Assembly (NCBI GenBank): GCA_951640195.1
Contig: OX621166.1
Span: 806,001 to 870,000, forward strand
DNA: 64,000 nucleotides
Source of the DNA: Porpolomopsis calyptriformis
Lineage: Eukaryota; Basidiomycota; Agaricomycetes; Agaricales; Hygrophoraceae
Reading direction: 5' to 3'
The notes under the pieces are model-generated. The model was given only the letters and a program-made list of their open reading frames with translations. It was not told where the DNA came from and did no database searches. Shown piece by piece: positions 34,001 to 46,100 of the stretch. How positions within the stretch are numbered: the stretch's first letter is position 1; the number at the start of each line of letters is the position of its first letter. A program made the translations under genes and the position numbers.

Positions 34001-35868
34001 ATGGAAACCTGGCGATGTTGTAGTCTTTACGGGAACGATGTCATCTAATGTGCCAGGCTCATTTAAGGTATGCGTCTTTTCGTTTGACGATGAATTGACT
34101 TGACTTGGTCGGTTTAGATTTCGAAAGTGGTTCTGATTTTGAGGGAGAATACATGGTATATTGAGATACCATTCCAACCTCTTAGCTCGCGTATGGGAGT
34201 AAGGACAGTCGCGAGATGGTTGAGCTCACTGGATCCGATCCGTTTCACCGTTGTAAAGAGGGATGATGTTTCCACGTTATTGTAGGTGCATTGATGACTC
34301 GCATTGAATTCCACGTTTTTTAATCAGCGTTTTCCATGCACTAGGGTTCGACATAGACCGCATCATGTGCTGATGTCGCTGGATCATCAGAATCCAGCAT
34401 ATCTGGACGAAGAGTATCCCATCTCCATCAATATTACAAATGCCGATAGCCAGGATCTGGAAATCGTCGTTGACGTGCTTCTTCAGCCCACTGACATTGA
34501 CCACGCTGGTCCGTGTTACCCATTCCGCGTCATGTTATTTGGTGCTGATGAGACCCTTCAGTCAACTACATCGTTATGGGTGGTGAACGTTCGTCGGGCT
34601 TAATTAAGGGCGCACCACTTGGCGTAATTGCGCCAGGAGTGAGTGTCATTAAGACATTGTATCTGTTTAATTCAGGCGCTCCTGGGAACCGTATGATCGA
34701 CATTTCGATCAGATCCCTTTCTACGGCGACATCTCTAGAATCGATGACAGAGGGCTCGATGTTGAGCGAATTAGCGGATGCGAGTGAGATTCTGCAGACG
34801 CTAGTTGTCCAAACGGTGGAGCCAATAAAGGTGGTCTTTGACGTCGTGTATAGGAGGGCTCTGGGTCAGCGGCATGGATTAGCAGATCTGTCAACATTCG
34901 AGGACACATTTTGGGATGACGGAGAAGGTGGGGAGGCCATTGTCGATGCAAGGATGGAGTGTGTTGGACCTTGGAGGTTGGAGGCGGCTGGCATGCGACT
35001 AACCAAGGAAGTAAGCGAGATGAAGCATTTTCAACTTGATTAATTCTTACGTCATGTTAAGGACGGAAATCATGCCAAGGTCGTAGAGAATTTCATTGCG
35101 GGGAAGGAAGCCGACATGTTTCCGGCTGGTATGTTGGTTCTTAATGCTGACTTCGGATATTGATCTCTTTGCACGCGGAATAGAATATTTACCGGGGGAT
35201 GAGTTTTGCGACATGTGCCGGATCACGCTGGCTCCCGAGAGTGGCCAAGACTTTGATCAAGTACCCATTCCGGGTCCTGGAAAGTACGAGATCAATTGGC
35301 GAAGGTGAGGATAGAGAGTTGCCTATTGATGAACTTGAGTATCGATATTCACAGAATCATGCCCAACGGTGAGCGCGGCCCCCTTTCTACGACTCGGCGA
35401 CCCCTGCCTGCATTACGACCACCAACGGCCGGGTTGGTAGCGCATCTGAGTGTTCCTCCAATTGCAAAACTGCACGTTCCCATATCCATGCTTCTCACAA
35501 TCCGTAACCAACATCCAACGCGATCTGCAAACGTCACTATCCAACTCGAGCCTGACTCGTCGGACGGATTCGTGGTGGCAGGATTGAGAGTGGGCCGTGT
35601 GCCGATACTATTGCCAGGAGCGGAAGAACAGCTGAGCTGGAGGCTCGTTCCTCTTGACTGCGGGTATGTCAATGTCCCACGGTTGAAAGTAGTTGATCAG
35701 AGGAAGGCGATCGCGAGTTCACAAGGGATTGAGGGAGCTAATGCAGAAGTTGATACTGTGGGAGAGGCGGTGGGTGTCGTGGATGTGAGACGAGATGAAA
35801 GAGATGGAATGGGCGGAGAAGTAAGGAATAATAGCCTCGGCATGACTACAGTTTTGGTCTTGCCTTAA
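31086..35868 (+). CDS. TRAPPC11 homologue (Gryzun / Foie-gras trafficking protein)
   Basis: Intron-rich gene from ATG 31086 (MNSYPAELLTQLAP) to TAA 35868. Early exons: 31086-31653, 31702-31822, 31941-32162, 32212-32329 and 32400 onward; introns keep the frame and have GT-AG ends. The Foie-gras domain is recognised by Q-D-A-Y-A-M-L-I, W-G-I-G-E-E-T-Y-E-F-W-S-W, Y-R-V-F-A-E-L-L-E-Q-G and H-P-G-Y-Y-Y-H-M-A-A-R-Y. The C-terminal half is beta-rich, as in the Gryzun region. A 51-bp intron near 34511-34561 joins two frames there. TRAPPC11 is a subunit of a TRAPP complex that acts in ER-Golgi transport and autophagy. No nonsense codon was seen. The LINE lies in the presumed 5' leader. TRAPPC10 was considered, but the Foie-gras motifs favour TRAPPC11. 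Confidence 0.88.
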
Positions 35869-36109
35869 TGTTTATCAGATAGACCTGACCTTCAAATATT
35901 AGAAGACTAGATCTAAGGATAATTTATGAACTCTCGGTCTCCTAGGGAGGATACAAGGTCTAAACATGATAGAACATCCACTTGGAGTCCCTCTGTGGAC
36001 CTTCTGAGTAGACCAGGGGAAACCTAAAATCAACTGATGCAATTGCTAAGGGCCTGTTTGGAAACACTTTCACACTAGAAAGAGACAGCTGAAATATTCA
36101 GATTATATC
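35869..36109. other. TRAPPC11 3' flank, no gene
   Basis: AT-leaning DNA up to the copia A LTR. GGGCCTGTTTGGAAACAC at 36051 resembles the ends of some hAT-type elements, but no partner is visible. Confidence 0.4.
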
Positions 36110-36236
36110 TGTTAGGAGTAGTACTTCGGATTCTTAATAAATCATCATAACTGTAGTCAGCAGCAGCTGACATTTCCATACTCATGAATACATGGTATAA
36201 TGACTAATGGGATGTAGTACAATTGCTATCTCTACA
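36110..36236 (-). repeat. 3' LTR of copia A
   Basis: Starts TGTTAGGAG and ends TCTCTACA on the plus strand. It borders CTCCCTCTCAATT, the reverse complement of a polypurine tract. This is the same layout as the copia B LTR. Confidence 0.65.
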
Positions 36237-36790
36237 CTCCCTCTCAATTGGCACATAGTCCAAGTTTGTCATGAAAGAAGTGGAATTTTGGAGATAGCAG
36301 TGGTTTGGTAGAGATGTCCACAACATTCTCAGCAGTTGGGACATATTGTATGTCTACCTAGCGGTCCAGTACAGCTTCTTGGATGAAATGGTATCTAATG
36401 TTGATATGTTTTGATTGGGCATGATACTTGTTGTTTTCAGCAAGAGCAATAGCTCCTTGATTGTCAGAGAACATGGTGGTTGGTTCAGAGAAGTTGCCAA
36501 TGAGTTCACTGAGGAATTGACGTATCCAGAGTACTTCCTTGAGTGCGTGCATTTGGGCTATATACTCAGACTCGGTTGTTGATAGTGCTATAATGGGTTG
36601 CTTCTTTTAAGCTCCAGGTCACTGCACCCTTTCCAATCATCATGGCATAACCAGAGATGGAGTAGCAATCCACCTGAGATCCCCAATCAGCATCTATGTA
36701 GGTTTTCGGTTCTACCTCTTTCTCTCCCCCCAGAGTCAGCCAGAGATCTTTCGTTGATCCCAAGTATGAGATCAGTTTCTTAAGTGCATC
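36237..36790 (-). pseudogene. pol: copia A RNase H, C-terminal part
   Basis: Minus-strand reading from 36790 continues A-L-K-K-L-I-S-Y-L-G, D-A-D-W-G-S (catalytic Asp region) and S-I-S-G-Y-A. After a frame break it continues A-L-K-E-V-L-W-I-R-Q-F-L, S-D-N-Q-G-A and H-I-N-I-R-Y-H-F-I. It joins the 51660-51793 segment (P-G-I-S-H-W-D) once the nested block and one GCATC are removed. Confidence 0.85.
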
Positions 36791-37347
36791 TGTTAGAAAT
36801 ATCTGCACCAAATGAGCACACTCGTTTTGCGCACTCTCAGGTGACGTTGTGACACCTTGCGTGAAACGAGCATACTTGTTCTGTGCACCTGTTATAGTGT
36901 TTATACCAAAATCACTAAAGAGACCGTAACTCAAGAACCAGTGATTGGATTAACTTCAAACTTGGTTCACCGGGCTCCTTGAAAGCTGCGCCAAACGAGC
37001 ACACTCGTTTCGCACACTCTGAGCTACTGTGCCACTCGGATCATCCATGACGGTCCCTTTCACCCTTTCATTTCACTTCATTCTGTACTCTTATTGAACC
37101 CCCTTTAAAAGACTATATTGCGGACCATTATCCCTTACATATCAGGTCCCTATGGCCTTCAAACACTTGTCTGTTATAGTCCTTCATATATTCCCCTTTT
37201 ATTACTTCATATATAAAGATACACTTTTTCATAGTAGACTCCCTAGTTTTAACTTACTTGTCTACATACTGTGGTTCCATCCTGAATCCAACAGTCCCTT
37301 TGGATCACTTATCAGCTCTATATTGTGTCGTGCTAGGCCCAGAGAAC
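36791..37347. repeat. solo LTR family 3, first part (TSD GCATC), split by copia B
   Basis: Begins TGTTAGAAATAT after GCATC (36786-36790) and aligns with 7589-8180. It is broken at AGAAC (37343-37347) by copia B. Its last bases lie at 51636-51659 and end CCTAACA, followed by the second GCATC (51660-51664). TGTTAG and CTAACA are exact inverted ends. Confidence 0.88.
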
Positions 37348-37459
37348 TGATGAAGTTGGTTGGGTGAAAAATGTCAGATTAAGGAAAATACTAAAGATTA
37401 TGTAATCAACATATGCATACATTTGTATCAACTGAGTCGTGATTGTATATATCCCAACA
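37348..37459 (-). repeat. 3' LTR of copia B
   Basis: 112 bp, TGATGAAG to CCCAACA on the plus strand. It borders CTCCCCCTCAATT, the complement of the polypurine tract. Confidence 0.92.
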
Positions 37460-37466
37460 CTCCCCC

Positions 37467-40400
37467 TCAATTACAACGTAGTCCTAGTTTGTCGCGGAAG
37501 TACATAAACTTTGGGGCCGGGAGGGCTTTCATGAAGATGTCAGCGATGTTTTCGGAGGTAGGTACATAGATGATTTCGACATCCTTGTTTGTTACCGATT
37601 CCCTGATGAAATGATATCGGATGTCAATGTGCTTGGATCGAGCATGGAACTTGTTGTTCTTCGCGAGGGCGATTGCGCCTTGGTTATCCGAGTAGAGAGT
37701 AGTCGGGTTCGTGAATTTTGAGGTGAGTTCTCCCAAAAATTGTCGTACCCATAACAGTTCCTTCAGGGCATGGGTTTGCCCAACGTACTCGGATTCCGTA
37801 CTTGAGAGGGCCATGATAGGCTGCTTCTTCGAGCTCCATGTGACAGTCCCTTCTCCCATCTGCATCACATATCCAGATATTGAGTGTCTATCCGACTGGG
37901 ATCCCCAGTCGGCATCAGTGTATATTACTGGGTCTGACCGTTCACCCCCACCCAAGACCAGCCATAGGTCCTTCATTAAGTTGAGGTATATAATGAGGCG
38001 TTTTAAGGCCTCCCAGTGTGCCATTCCTGGGTTTTTAACGAATTGGGCAAGCTGCCCAACTTGGAATATCGCATCCGGCCGGGATATCATAACTGGCCAG
38101 AGAACATGACCTATAGCCTCAGCATAAGGTACATCCTGCATCTCACTTATCTGATGTGGTGTAGCAGGTAATTGATCTGCAGATAGCACCTGACCAGGCA
38201 GAGCCGGGAGATTTACAGGTTTGGCATCTAATAGTCCGAACCTTGTTGCCATTGCCTCTATATAGGCTCATTTGTTGATGGAGATGGTCCTCATTGCTCT
38301 GTCCCTTCTTATCTCAAATCCTAGGAACCAGTGGATATCTCCCATATCTGCAATCTCGAAGTGGGTTCGAAGCCCTCGTTTGAATCCATTTACGGCTCAA
38401 ATAGATGACCCGGCAATAGCCATGTCATCTGTGGCTACAGCAACAATGACGGATTCATGGGCATTGCGTTTGAAGAATACGGAGTGGTCCATGCTTGATC
38501 GTTGGTATCCAAGCTTGTAGAACACGGCAGAAAGTGTTTCATACCATTCATGCCTGGCCTGTTTTAGTCCATACATTGCTTTCAGCAGACGACAGACCTT
38601 CCCTTCCTCTCTGGGTTTCAGAACTCCTTTGGGAGGCCACATATAGACCTCCTCCTTCAGTGGGGCATTGAGGTAAGCACTCTTGATATCTACCTGGTGG
38701 ATTTCCCAGTCAAGTTGAGCAGCTAAAGAGAGGATGACTCGGACAGATGGCATCTTTGCAGCTGACGAGAACGTTTCCATGTAATTTACACCATATGTTT
38801 GGCAGTGTCCACCAGCAACTATGCGAACCTGACATGTATCCACAACGTCATCCGCATTCCGTTTCTCCTTCAATACTTCAGAACATGGGATTACGGGTTT
38901 TCTGGGAGGTAGGTCAACAATCTCCCAAGTCTGGAGTTTCTGGAGTTGACCTATCTCATATTTCAGAGTAGTATCCCATGCCTTTCCATGTGGGCCCTCA
39001 AGCGCTTCAGTCATTGAGTGCGGTTCTAAGCCCATGGATCCCGCTATCGCATAAAGCGGGTTAAGGGTGTCATTATCGGAATCGAAGTTGAGTGGGATTA
39101 CTCCCCCTAGTTCATCACCACTCTCCAGATTGAGATCACAGATGAATGCCTCAGCATATGCTAGGGCAGCAGGTTCATAAACACCCTTTGCCATATCCCA
39201 GTAGGATCCCGGGGGTAGATGTGTACGCATTCCACATCCAAAGGTAGGTGCCAATTCCGGGATTTCTGGGTTAAGTCCCTGGGTTTCTGGGATTTTTGGA
39301 GTTTCCGGAACAACTTCGGAATTGGGTGGTAGGTGTGTAGGTTCATCGGGATAGCGCTGGATGACTTTATTCTTCTCCCCTTCATCCAGGGTATCTTCAG
39401 GGATGATAATACCTTCACCCTGAAGCAGATGTAGGTCTTCCGGGTTGAACACAACATCCTGTTCGATACTGATGGTTCGCTTATCAGGCCAGTAAATCCA
39501 GAACCCTTTGCTCTCGGAATCGTATCCAACAAAGCAGGCTTTCCGTGCATGTTCATCAAGCTTTCCAGCATACAAGTCTTTCACATATGCGGCAGCTCCA
39601 AACTCATGGATCCCACCCAGAAATGGTTTCCGGTCACGTACCATCTCATATGGGGTCTTTCCATTCAGTGCTCGGGTTTCAGTCGGGTTCTCTAGCCACA
39701 CACAGTGGTGCATAGCTTCAGCCCAAAGGGATCACGGTAATCCCGACGCAAAAAGGAGGCCACAGGCATGTTCAGCATGGGTATGCATACCACGTTCGGA
39801 GACTCCATCCTGTTGAGGAGAGTCATGGACAGTAAGTTCACGTTTTGTCCCTTTTGTATTGAGGTGGTGATCAAAGTCATTACTCAGGAATTCTCCCCCT
39901 CAATCACACCGGAGGTATTTGATCCAGGCACCATTCTGTTGAGTATTAATGGCTGCCTCATCCTTCTTGTAGGCATTGAGAGTTTCACTTTTCTTCGTGA
40001 GGAAGTAGACTTGTGTCTCACGGGAGTAGTCATCTTTCCGGAAGGCAGCATAGTGCTTTCCACCTAGGCTAGATGTTGAAGCAGGTCCCCAGAGATCCCA
40101 ATGGACTCGTTCACCATATTGTGTCGCTCGGGTAAGTGACTCTTTCGGAAATGGTTTTCACACTGCCTTTGCCTTTACGCATGGCTCACAAAATTCTTCC
40201 TTGGACAATGGGTCAATCTCGATACCCAATATCATTCCATTTGACACCATATGCTTTACTGTCGACACAGCAATATGGCCCAACTTCCGGTGGGCCTCCA
40301 TCAGCGTCATCTTGGTAGTCACGGCATTCACATGATCACACCAGGTTTCAGTTCCAGCTGTAATCCTATATAGCCCTTGGAATCGTGGAATCTTCACTAT

Positions 40401-41151
40401 CACATGTCCATGAGGGTGAGTAACAATTGCGTGGTCTTTTCCGAAGACCACAGACTTAGCAGCTTGAGCTAGTCGGCTGACAGAAACAAGTGTGAAGGCT
40501 AAATCCGGTGTGTACACACAGTCCTTCAACATCACTGATGATGATGAACTGCTGTTAGGTAGCTCAATCCTTACGTCTCCAGTTCTGATTGCCTTGAACG
40601 TCCTTCCATCGGTGGTTTTGATTTCTCAGTCAATCGGTACGTAGGTTTCAAACCTTGCCCTATCTAGGCAAAAGTGACGACTGGCACCACTATCGAGGAT
40701 CGTATCGCGACCCAATCCATCCAACCCGAGGTTAGATACGATGGCTTTAAAGTCCGAGGTGCATGTGAATGCAAACAAGTCATCGTTTTCTGATACTTTC
40801 GCTACATTAGCCACCTCAAGTTTCTTTTTCACCTTCAGTTGATGGGGACCTTGCCCCTCCATGCCGCCTCCTGGGGCATAACACGTTGCCTTCAGGTGAC
40901 CAACCTTTTGGCAGTTATAGCAAGTTTTAGTCGTTGCGGACTTCTTTTCTGTACATTTCGATCCAGATCCTCGGGAACCTTGCAAGGCAAACATTGCTGC
41001 CTCAGCAGCCATTTCTTGCCCACTGGCAATCAAGCGGTGTTCTGCTTCCTGGATGAAAATTGATGCTAGGTCATCAGGCTGGATAGATTTTCCAGTGACC
41101 TTCATAGTGGTTTCGACCATCTGCACAGTGGCATGGTAAACCTTGAGCCTA
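37467..41151 (-). pseudogene. gag-pol: copia B gag C-terminus and pol
   Basis: One minus-strand frame from 41151 to 37467. Order: gag end with CX2CX4HX4C zinc knuckle (C-Y-N-C-Q-K-V-G-H-L near 40915), protease (D-S-G-A-S-R-H-F near 40690), a GAG-pre-integrase motif (H-R-K-L-G-H near 40285), integrase core (G-G-E-F-L near 39900), RT (Q-V-D-I-K-S-A-Y-L-N near 38685, then A-T-D-D-M near 38430) and RNase H (D-A-D-W-G-S near 37905). The order with integrase before RT defines Ty1/Copia. In-frame stops are six TGA codons (40626, 40158, near 39905, near 39735, near 38400, near 38262), all at positions where Arg CGA is expected. No frameshift was found. Confidence 0.92.
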
Positions 41152-41584
41152 TTCAGCCAAGATAGCAGTGAACTACAGTGAAATGAACTTGCTATATAGC
41201 GGTGTTTCTCGGTCTACCGATCTTCGGCCGAAAATACATATATAGCTGATGTACACTGAAGCGCTGAAATTTATATATAGTAGTGAAATACATCTCCACT
41301 AAAAGGCAGGTATGCCAGTACACTACAGGGTAGCCAAGAGTGATAAGGGAGATACACTAATGGGCCGAAGATAGTACTCACCAAAGACTATGGAGGGGCC
41401 GAGAAATGGATGTATATGTATATGGCTCAGCCGAGATATAGATTGCTGATAACTACCGATGGGCCGAAGGTGGTTTCTACTATATATACAGGTTGGCCGA
41501 GATCGGTATGCTATACTACACCTTCAGAGATGTCCACTGATGCTGAGAATGGCTCGGCTGAGGGGTAGCAGTTGCATCGGTACC

Positions 41585-41841
41585 TGTTACATCCCAGTTC
41601 CGATGAACTCCGATGAATTCCAATGAACTCCGATGAACTCCGACAACTCCGAACACTCCGTACTTTTCACATGTTTCTTACTTATGACGTCCTCTGTTGT
41701 CACTATGTCTCAGATATAATTATCTAGCAGGTATATAAGTACTGCATTTTTTCCCTGTATCTGTAGACAGAATATCGACTAAGTCCCATCGTTTATTTAT
41801 CTCCGATCTCTGAATTCAACTCCGAAACTTCAGACATAACA
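41585..41841 (+). repeat. 5' LTR of G3
   Basis: TGTTACATCCCAG to GACATAACA, 257 bp. TATATAA at 41732-41738. Probable RNA start at 41765. Confidence 0.95.
41732..41738 (+). promoter_or_regulatory. TATA box of the G3 LTR promoter
   Basis: TATATAA, 33 bases upstream of AGACAGAATAT (41765-41775), the predicted 5' end of the element RNA. Confidence 0.65.
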
Positions 41842-41843
41842 GT

Positions 41844-41854
41844 ATATTCTGTCT
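41844..41854 (+). promoter_or_regulatory. self-priming primer binding site of G3
   Basis: ATATTCTGTCT begins two bases after the LTR and is the exact complement of AGACAGAATAT (41765-41775), which lies at the predicted RNA start. Tf1/sushi-type elements prime reverse transcription with the first 11 bases of their own RNA. No tRNA 3'-end match is apparent here. Confidence 0.75.
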
Positions 41855-41876
41855 CTAGCTCGGGTTTTTATTCACG

Positions 41877-43103
41877 ATGACACAACGTACTCTTGAACGT
41901 TTTACGGGATTTTCAACTAGAGGTCGATTATCTCTGACCAACTCCGAGACAAGTCCTGTGTCTCCGACTACGCATATATCTGAAAGGCTTCCTACTGCTT
42001 TTCATGATCGAGAAAATCCATTACAACCCGTAACTCCGCGGACTACTCAAGGTCAAGCATCAACTTCGGTTGAAGAGACACCGCAAGTCCAGCCAGCTCA
42101 GGAAGCTCCGGAACAGGAGACAGCTGAAGAGAGATTGATCATGGCTTTTCAAAATATTGCCACCATCGCTCAAGCTTCTTCTGGAGCCAAACCCACAAAA
42201 TCTAAAGTCCGAGAGCCTGACCCTTTTGATGGCTCTGATCCGATGAAACTCCGACCTTTCCTGGTTCAACTTCAATTGAATTTCAAGGATAGGCCTTCTG
42301 CGTTTACTTCTGATGAAGCTAAGGTCAATTACACTATGTCATTTCTGAAGGGAATGGCGTTATCTTTATTTGAACCTTATCTTTTGGAGACTATTCCTAA
42401 CCCTCCATTGTTCCTTTCGGACTTCTCGGAGTTCTGCTCCGAGTTACAGGACCAATTTGGACCTTTGGATCCAATAGGAACTGCTGAAGCGGAATTAGAA
42501 TCCTTGAAGATGTTCGATAATCAACGAATCGCCAAATATATTGTGCATTTCAATAGGCTAGTGGTTCAAGTCCAATGGGACGTTGGAGCACTGCGGCATA
42601 TCTTTTACCGTGGTCTTCCAGATCGAATCAAGGATCAAATGTCTCAAGTTGGAAAACCAGCCACGTTGGTAGCTATGAAGGAGTTAGCTCAAACGATTGA
42701 TGCTAGGTATTGGGAACGTAAAGGGGAGCTTAAGCGTGACTCTGGTCATGCTCCTGCACCTCCGACGAATGCTCCTAAACCACCTTCAACTCCAACAACA
42801 CCTTCTACTTTCAAGAAAACTCCTATGAAATCCACTCCGACTACCTCAACTCTGAAGCATCCTAACCTCTCCGATAAGCTTGGAAAAGACGGGAAGCTTA
42901 CTCCGGCTGAACGAAAACGTCGTTTGGATAATAACTTGTGTATGTTTTGTGGATCCCCAGGTCATATGGCAAAGGAATGTCCAAAGTCTGGTTCCTCTGC
43001 TTCAAAGAAGGCTTCTGGACGTGCCACTGTTGTTGCTGATCCACCCACTCAGGAATCCCCTACTCCTATTCCGAGCGCCCCTCCGGCTGCTCCGGAAAAA
43101 TAG
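41877..43103 (+). CDS. gag: gypsy G3 gag, intact frame
   Basis: 408 codons from ATG 41877 (MTQRTLERFTGF) to TAG 43103, no internal stop. The capsid-type region lies at about residues 115-290 (R-E-P-D-P-F-D-G-S-D ... F-Y-R-G-L-P-D-R-I-K). After a Pro/Thr-rich linker, a CX2CX4HX4C knuckle (C-M-F-C-G-S-P-G-H-M-A-K-E-C) lies near 42942-42983. Gag forms the particle and binds RNA. It ends with Glu-Lys-stop at an A-run where pol continues in the -1 frame. It is the only intact gag in the window. The leader is short, 35 bases after the LTR. Confidence 0.93.
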   Translation: MTQRTLERFTGFSTRGRLSLTNSETSPVSPTTHISERLPTAFHDRENPLQPVTPRTTQGQASTSVEETPQVQPAQEAPEQETAEERLIMAFQNIATIAQASSGAKPTKSKVREPDPFDGSDPMKLRPFLVQLQLNFKDRPSAFTSDEAKVNYTMSFLKGMALSLFEPYLLETIPNPPLFLSDFSEFCSELQDQFGPLDPIGTAEAELESLKMFDNQRIAKYIVHFNRLVVQVQWDVGALRHIFYRGLPDRIKDQMSQVGKPATLVAMKELAQTIDARYWERKGELKRDSGHAPAPPTNAPKPPSTPTTPSTFKKTPMKSTPTTSTLKHPNLSDKLGKDGKLTPAERKRRLDNNLCMFCGSPGHMAKECPKSGSSASKKASGRATVVADPPTQESPTPIPSAPPAAPEK

Positions 43104-43138
43104 GAGGCAGTCCGCATAAGATGCGGAATGTGGACTGC
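43095..43138 (+). promoter_or_regulatory. putative -1 frameshift signal of G3 with stem-loop
   Basis: Zero-frame codons are GAA AAA TAG. The A-run (43096-43100) allows slippage by one base into the open pol frame. Four bases after the stop codon a stem begins: GCAGT (43107-43111) with ACTGC (43134-43138), enclosing CCGCAT (43112-43117) with ATGCGG (43121-43126) around an AAG loop. Confidence 0.75.
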
Positions 43139-46100
43139 GTTGAAACCGTTCCTGCGTCTTCTATTGTAAAGCTCAACGCTTCCATTCCTTGCTCTGATTC
43201 CTTTTTGATCACTTTATTTATCGATTCGTTATCTATTCCAACTCTTATCGATTCAGGATCCACGCACTGTTTCTTGGACTTTGACTTTGTCCATCGAAAC
43301 AAGCTCCAAACATCTCTGCTTCCTCCGAAGCAACTCCGATTATTTGATGGATCTCAAGGGAGAACCATTGATATGGGAGTTATCCTCCCTGTCCAATTTC
43401 CATCTGGAGAAACTCTAAATATTGAGTTTTTGGTCACTCCGTTGGATGCATCTTGTTCTGCTGTTCTTGGATTCAACTGGCTTACCTGCTACAATCCGTT
43501 GATTGACTGGGTTACAAGCAGTATTTCATTTGGGACACCAAAACCGATGTATTCGTCTTCGTTGTCGACACCTATGCCCTCCGAGGCAACTCCGCTTGAC
43601 CCTCCAGCTCCAACTCCAGCTCCGACTTCACTTCCTCCTGTGTCCATTATTTCGGCAGCTGCATTTGTACATGCTAGCAAGCAAGAAGGATCTCAATCAT
43701 TCGTTCTTCAAACTGCTGATATTGCGAAAGCATGTTCTGTCGACATCTCCGATGTTCCTCTGGACCCTACATTTTATGTGAAAGTTCCTCCAGAATATCA
43801 TGACTATGCTGATGTTTTCAGTGAAGGAAAATCTAAATGTCTTCCTCCTCATCGTTACAGCGATCACCATATTGATCTAGAGGAAGGTACGACACCTCCA
43901 CTGGGACGCATCTATTCTCTTTCTGTTGCGGAACAAGAAGCCCTTCGTATATTCTTGGATGAGCATCTTAGAAAAGGTTGGATACATTCCTCCGGATCTC
44001 CGGGCAGTGCTCTGATCGTTTTCATCCACAAGAAAGATGGTTCCTTATGATTATGCGTAGACTATCGAGGCATCAATAAAATCACCAAGAAAGATCGTTA
44101 CCCACTTCCGCTCATCTCCGATCTCCTGGACTGTGCCAGCAAAGGTCGTATTTACACCAAAATCGATCTATGAATTGGATACTTCAATGTACGAATCACG
44201 GGAGGGGATGAATGGAAAACCACTTTCCATACCAGGTATGGTGCTTTCGAATTATTGGTTATGCCCCTAGGTCTATGCAATACCCCATCAACATTTCAAC
44301 GTTTTATAAACGAGATTTTCTCCGACCTCTCCGATATCTCCGTTGTAGTATATCTTGATGATATCCTTATCTACTCGGATAACGTTGCGGATCACCGGAG
44401 ACATGTCTGCGAGGTACTCTGAAGACTCCGACTTAACAGTCTTTTCAGAAAACTGGAAAAATGTTTCTTTCATCAAGATACAATTGAATACCTTGGATTT
44501 ATTCTTTCCCCTGGTGGAATTACCATGGACCCCGCCAAAGTTCAAATTATCCTGGATTGGCCAGAACCATGTAAAATCAAGGATGTCCAGTCATTCTTAG
44601 GTTTTGGAAATTTCTATAGGCGTTTTATCAATAACTACTCAGGATTGGTATCTCCGCTTACGCGACTGACCCGGAAGAATGTTCCGTGGAATTTCGATAC
44701 TCAATGCAAGTTCGCATTTGAATCTCTGAAGCGGGCCTTCACTTCCGCTCCTGTTCTTGTCAATTTCACTCCAGGATCACATCTGGTAGTAGAGACAGAT
44801 GCCTCCGACTACGCCATAGCAGGCATCTTATCAACTTACGCTGATGATGAATCATTACATCCCATTGCGTTCTACTCTCGGACTTTAACTCCGCCGGAGT
44901 TGAACTACGATATTCATGACAAGGAACTGTTAGCCATTCACAATAGTTTTTGCAACTGGCGTCATTACCTTGAAGGCTCTTCTGACCCAGTCGACGTTGT
45001 CACTGATCACAAGAATTTGGTATACTTTTCTATGACCAAACTCCTGTCACGGCGTCAGGCTCGTTGGTCTGAATTTTTGTCAGGCTTTAATCTGGTCATT
45101 CGTTTTCACCCTGGAAAACTCGGAGCAAAACCGGACTTCTTAACACATTGGTATGACATAAACCCTAAAGAGGGAGATAGCAACTACGCCAGTATCAACC
45201 CTCAGAACCTCCGACCGGTTTTTACCTCAGAGCAACTGGCTTCGTCCCTACGAGCTTTATCCTTATTGGATCCAGTGTTAAAGGCTGCATTCATTATGGA
45301 TGTGGACTCCCTCCACTCGAAAATTTGGAATTCACTCTGTGATGATCCAGTGGCTATGGAGCATCTGAAGGTTGCAGAGTCCAACTCCGAGGCCAACTCC
45401 GATGCCAACTCCGATCTCCGATGGACTATCAACACTTCTGGTTTCCTTCGTTATAATGGTCATATCTATGTGCCCAATGTAGATGACTTACGACTTCAAA
45501 TTTTGTGTATGAAACATGATCATCCAATTGCTGGTCATTTTGGTCAAAATAAAACGCTTGAATTGATCCAACGAGAATACACATGGCTGGAACTTCGGAC
45601 CTTTGTAAAGGACTACTGTAACTCCTGTACTATGTGCGCTAGGTCCAAAGTCCCTCGCCATCGACCTTATAGTTTGCTCAAGCAACTCCCAATTCTGGAG
45701 AAACCTTGGAATTCCATCTCCATGGATTTCATCGAGCAACTCCCTAACTCCGATGAATTCTCTGCTATTCTTGTCATTGTTGATCGATTCTCCAAACAAG
45801 CTATTTTCATACCAACCTTCAACACCATCACTGCTCCTCAACTCGCTCAACTTTTCCTTGTCCATGTATTCTCCAAACATGGAGTTCCCTCACATGTCAC
45901 CTGTGACCGAGGCTCGGAGTTCGTCTCCCGCTTTTTCCAGTCATTGGGTAAAGTCCTTGACATGCGTCTCCATTTTACCTCCAGGTATCATCCGGAAGGT
46001 GACAGACAAACTGAACGAGTTAATCAAACCTTGGAGCAATACCTACAGATGTATTGTAACTATCAACAGGACAACTGGTCCCATCTCCTGGCTATTGTGG

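Noticed and set aside
31086..35868. TRAPPC10/Trs130 as the identity of the host gene
   Set aside because: The Foie-gras motifs and N-terminus fit TRAPPC11 better.
36051..36068. GGGCCTGTTTGGAAACAC as a hAT transposon end
   Set aside because: No inverted partner or 8-bp duplication was found nearby.
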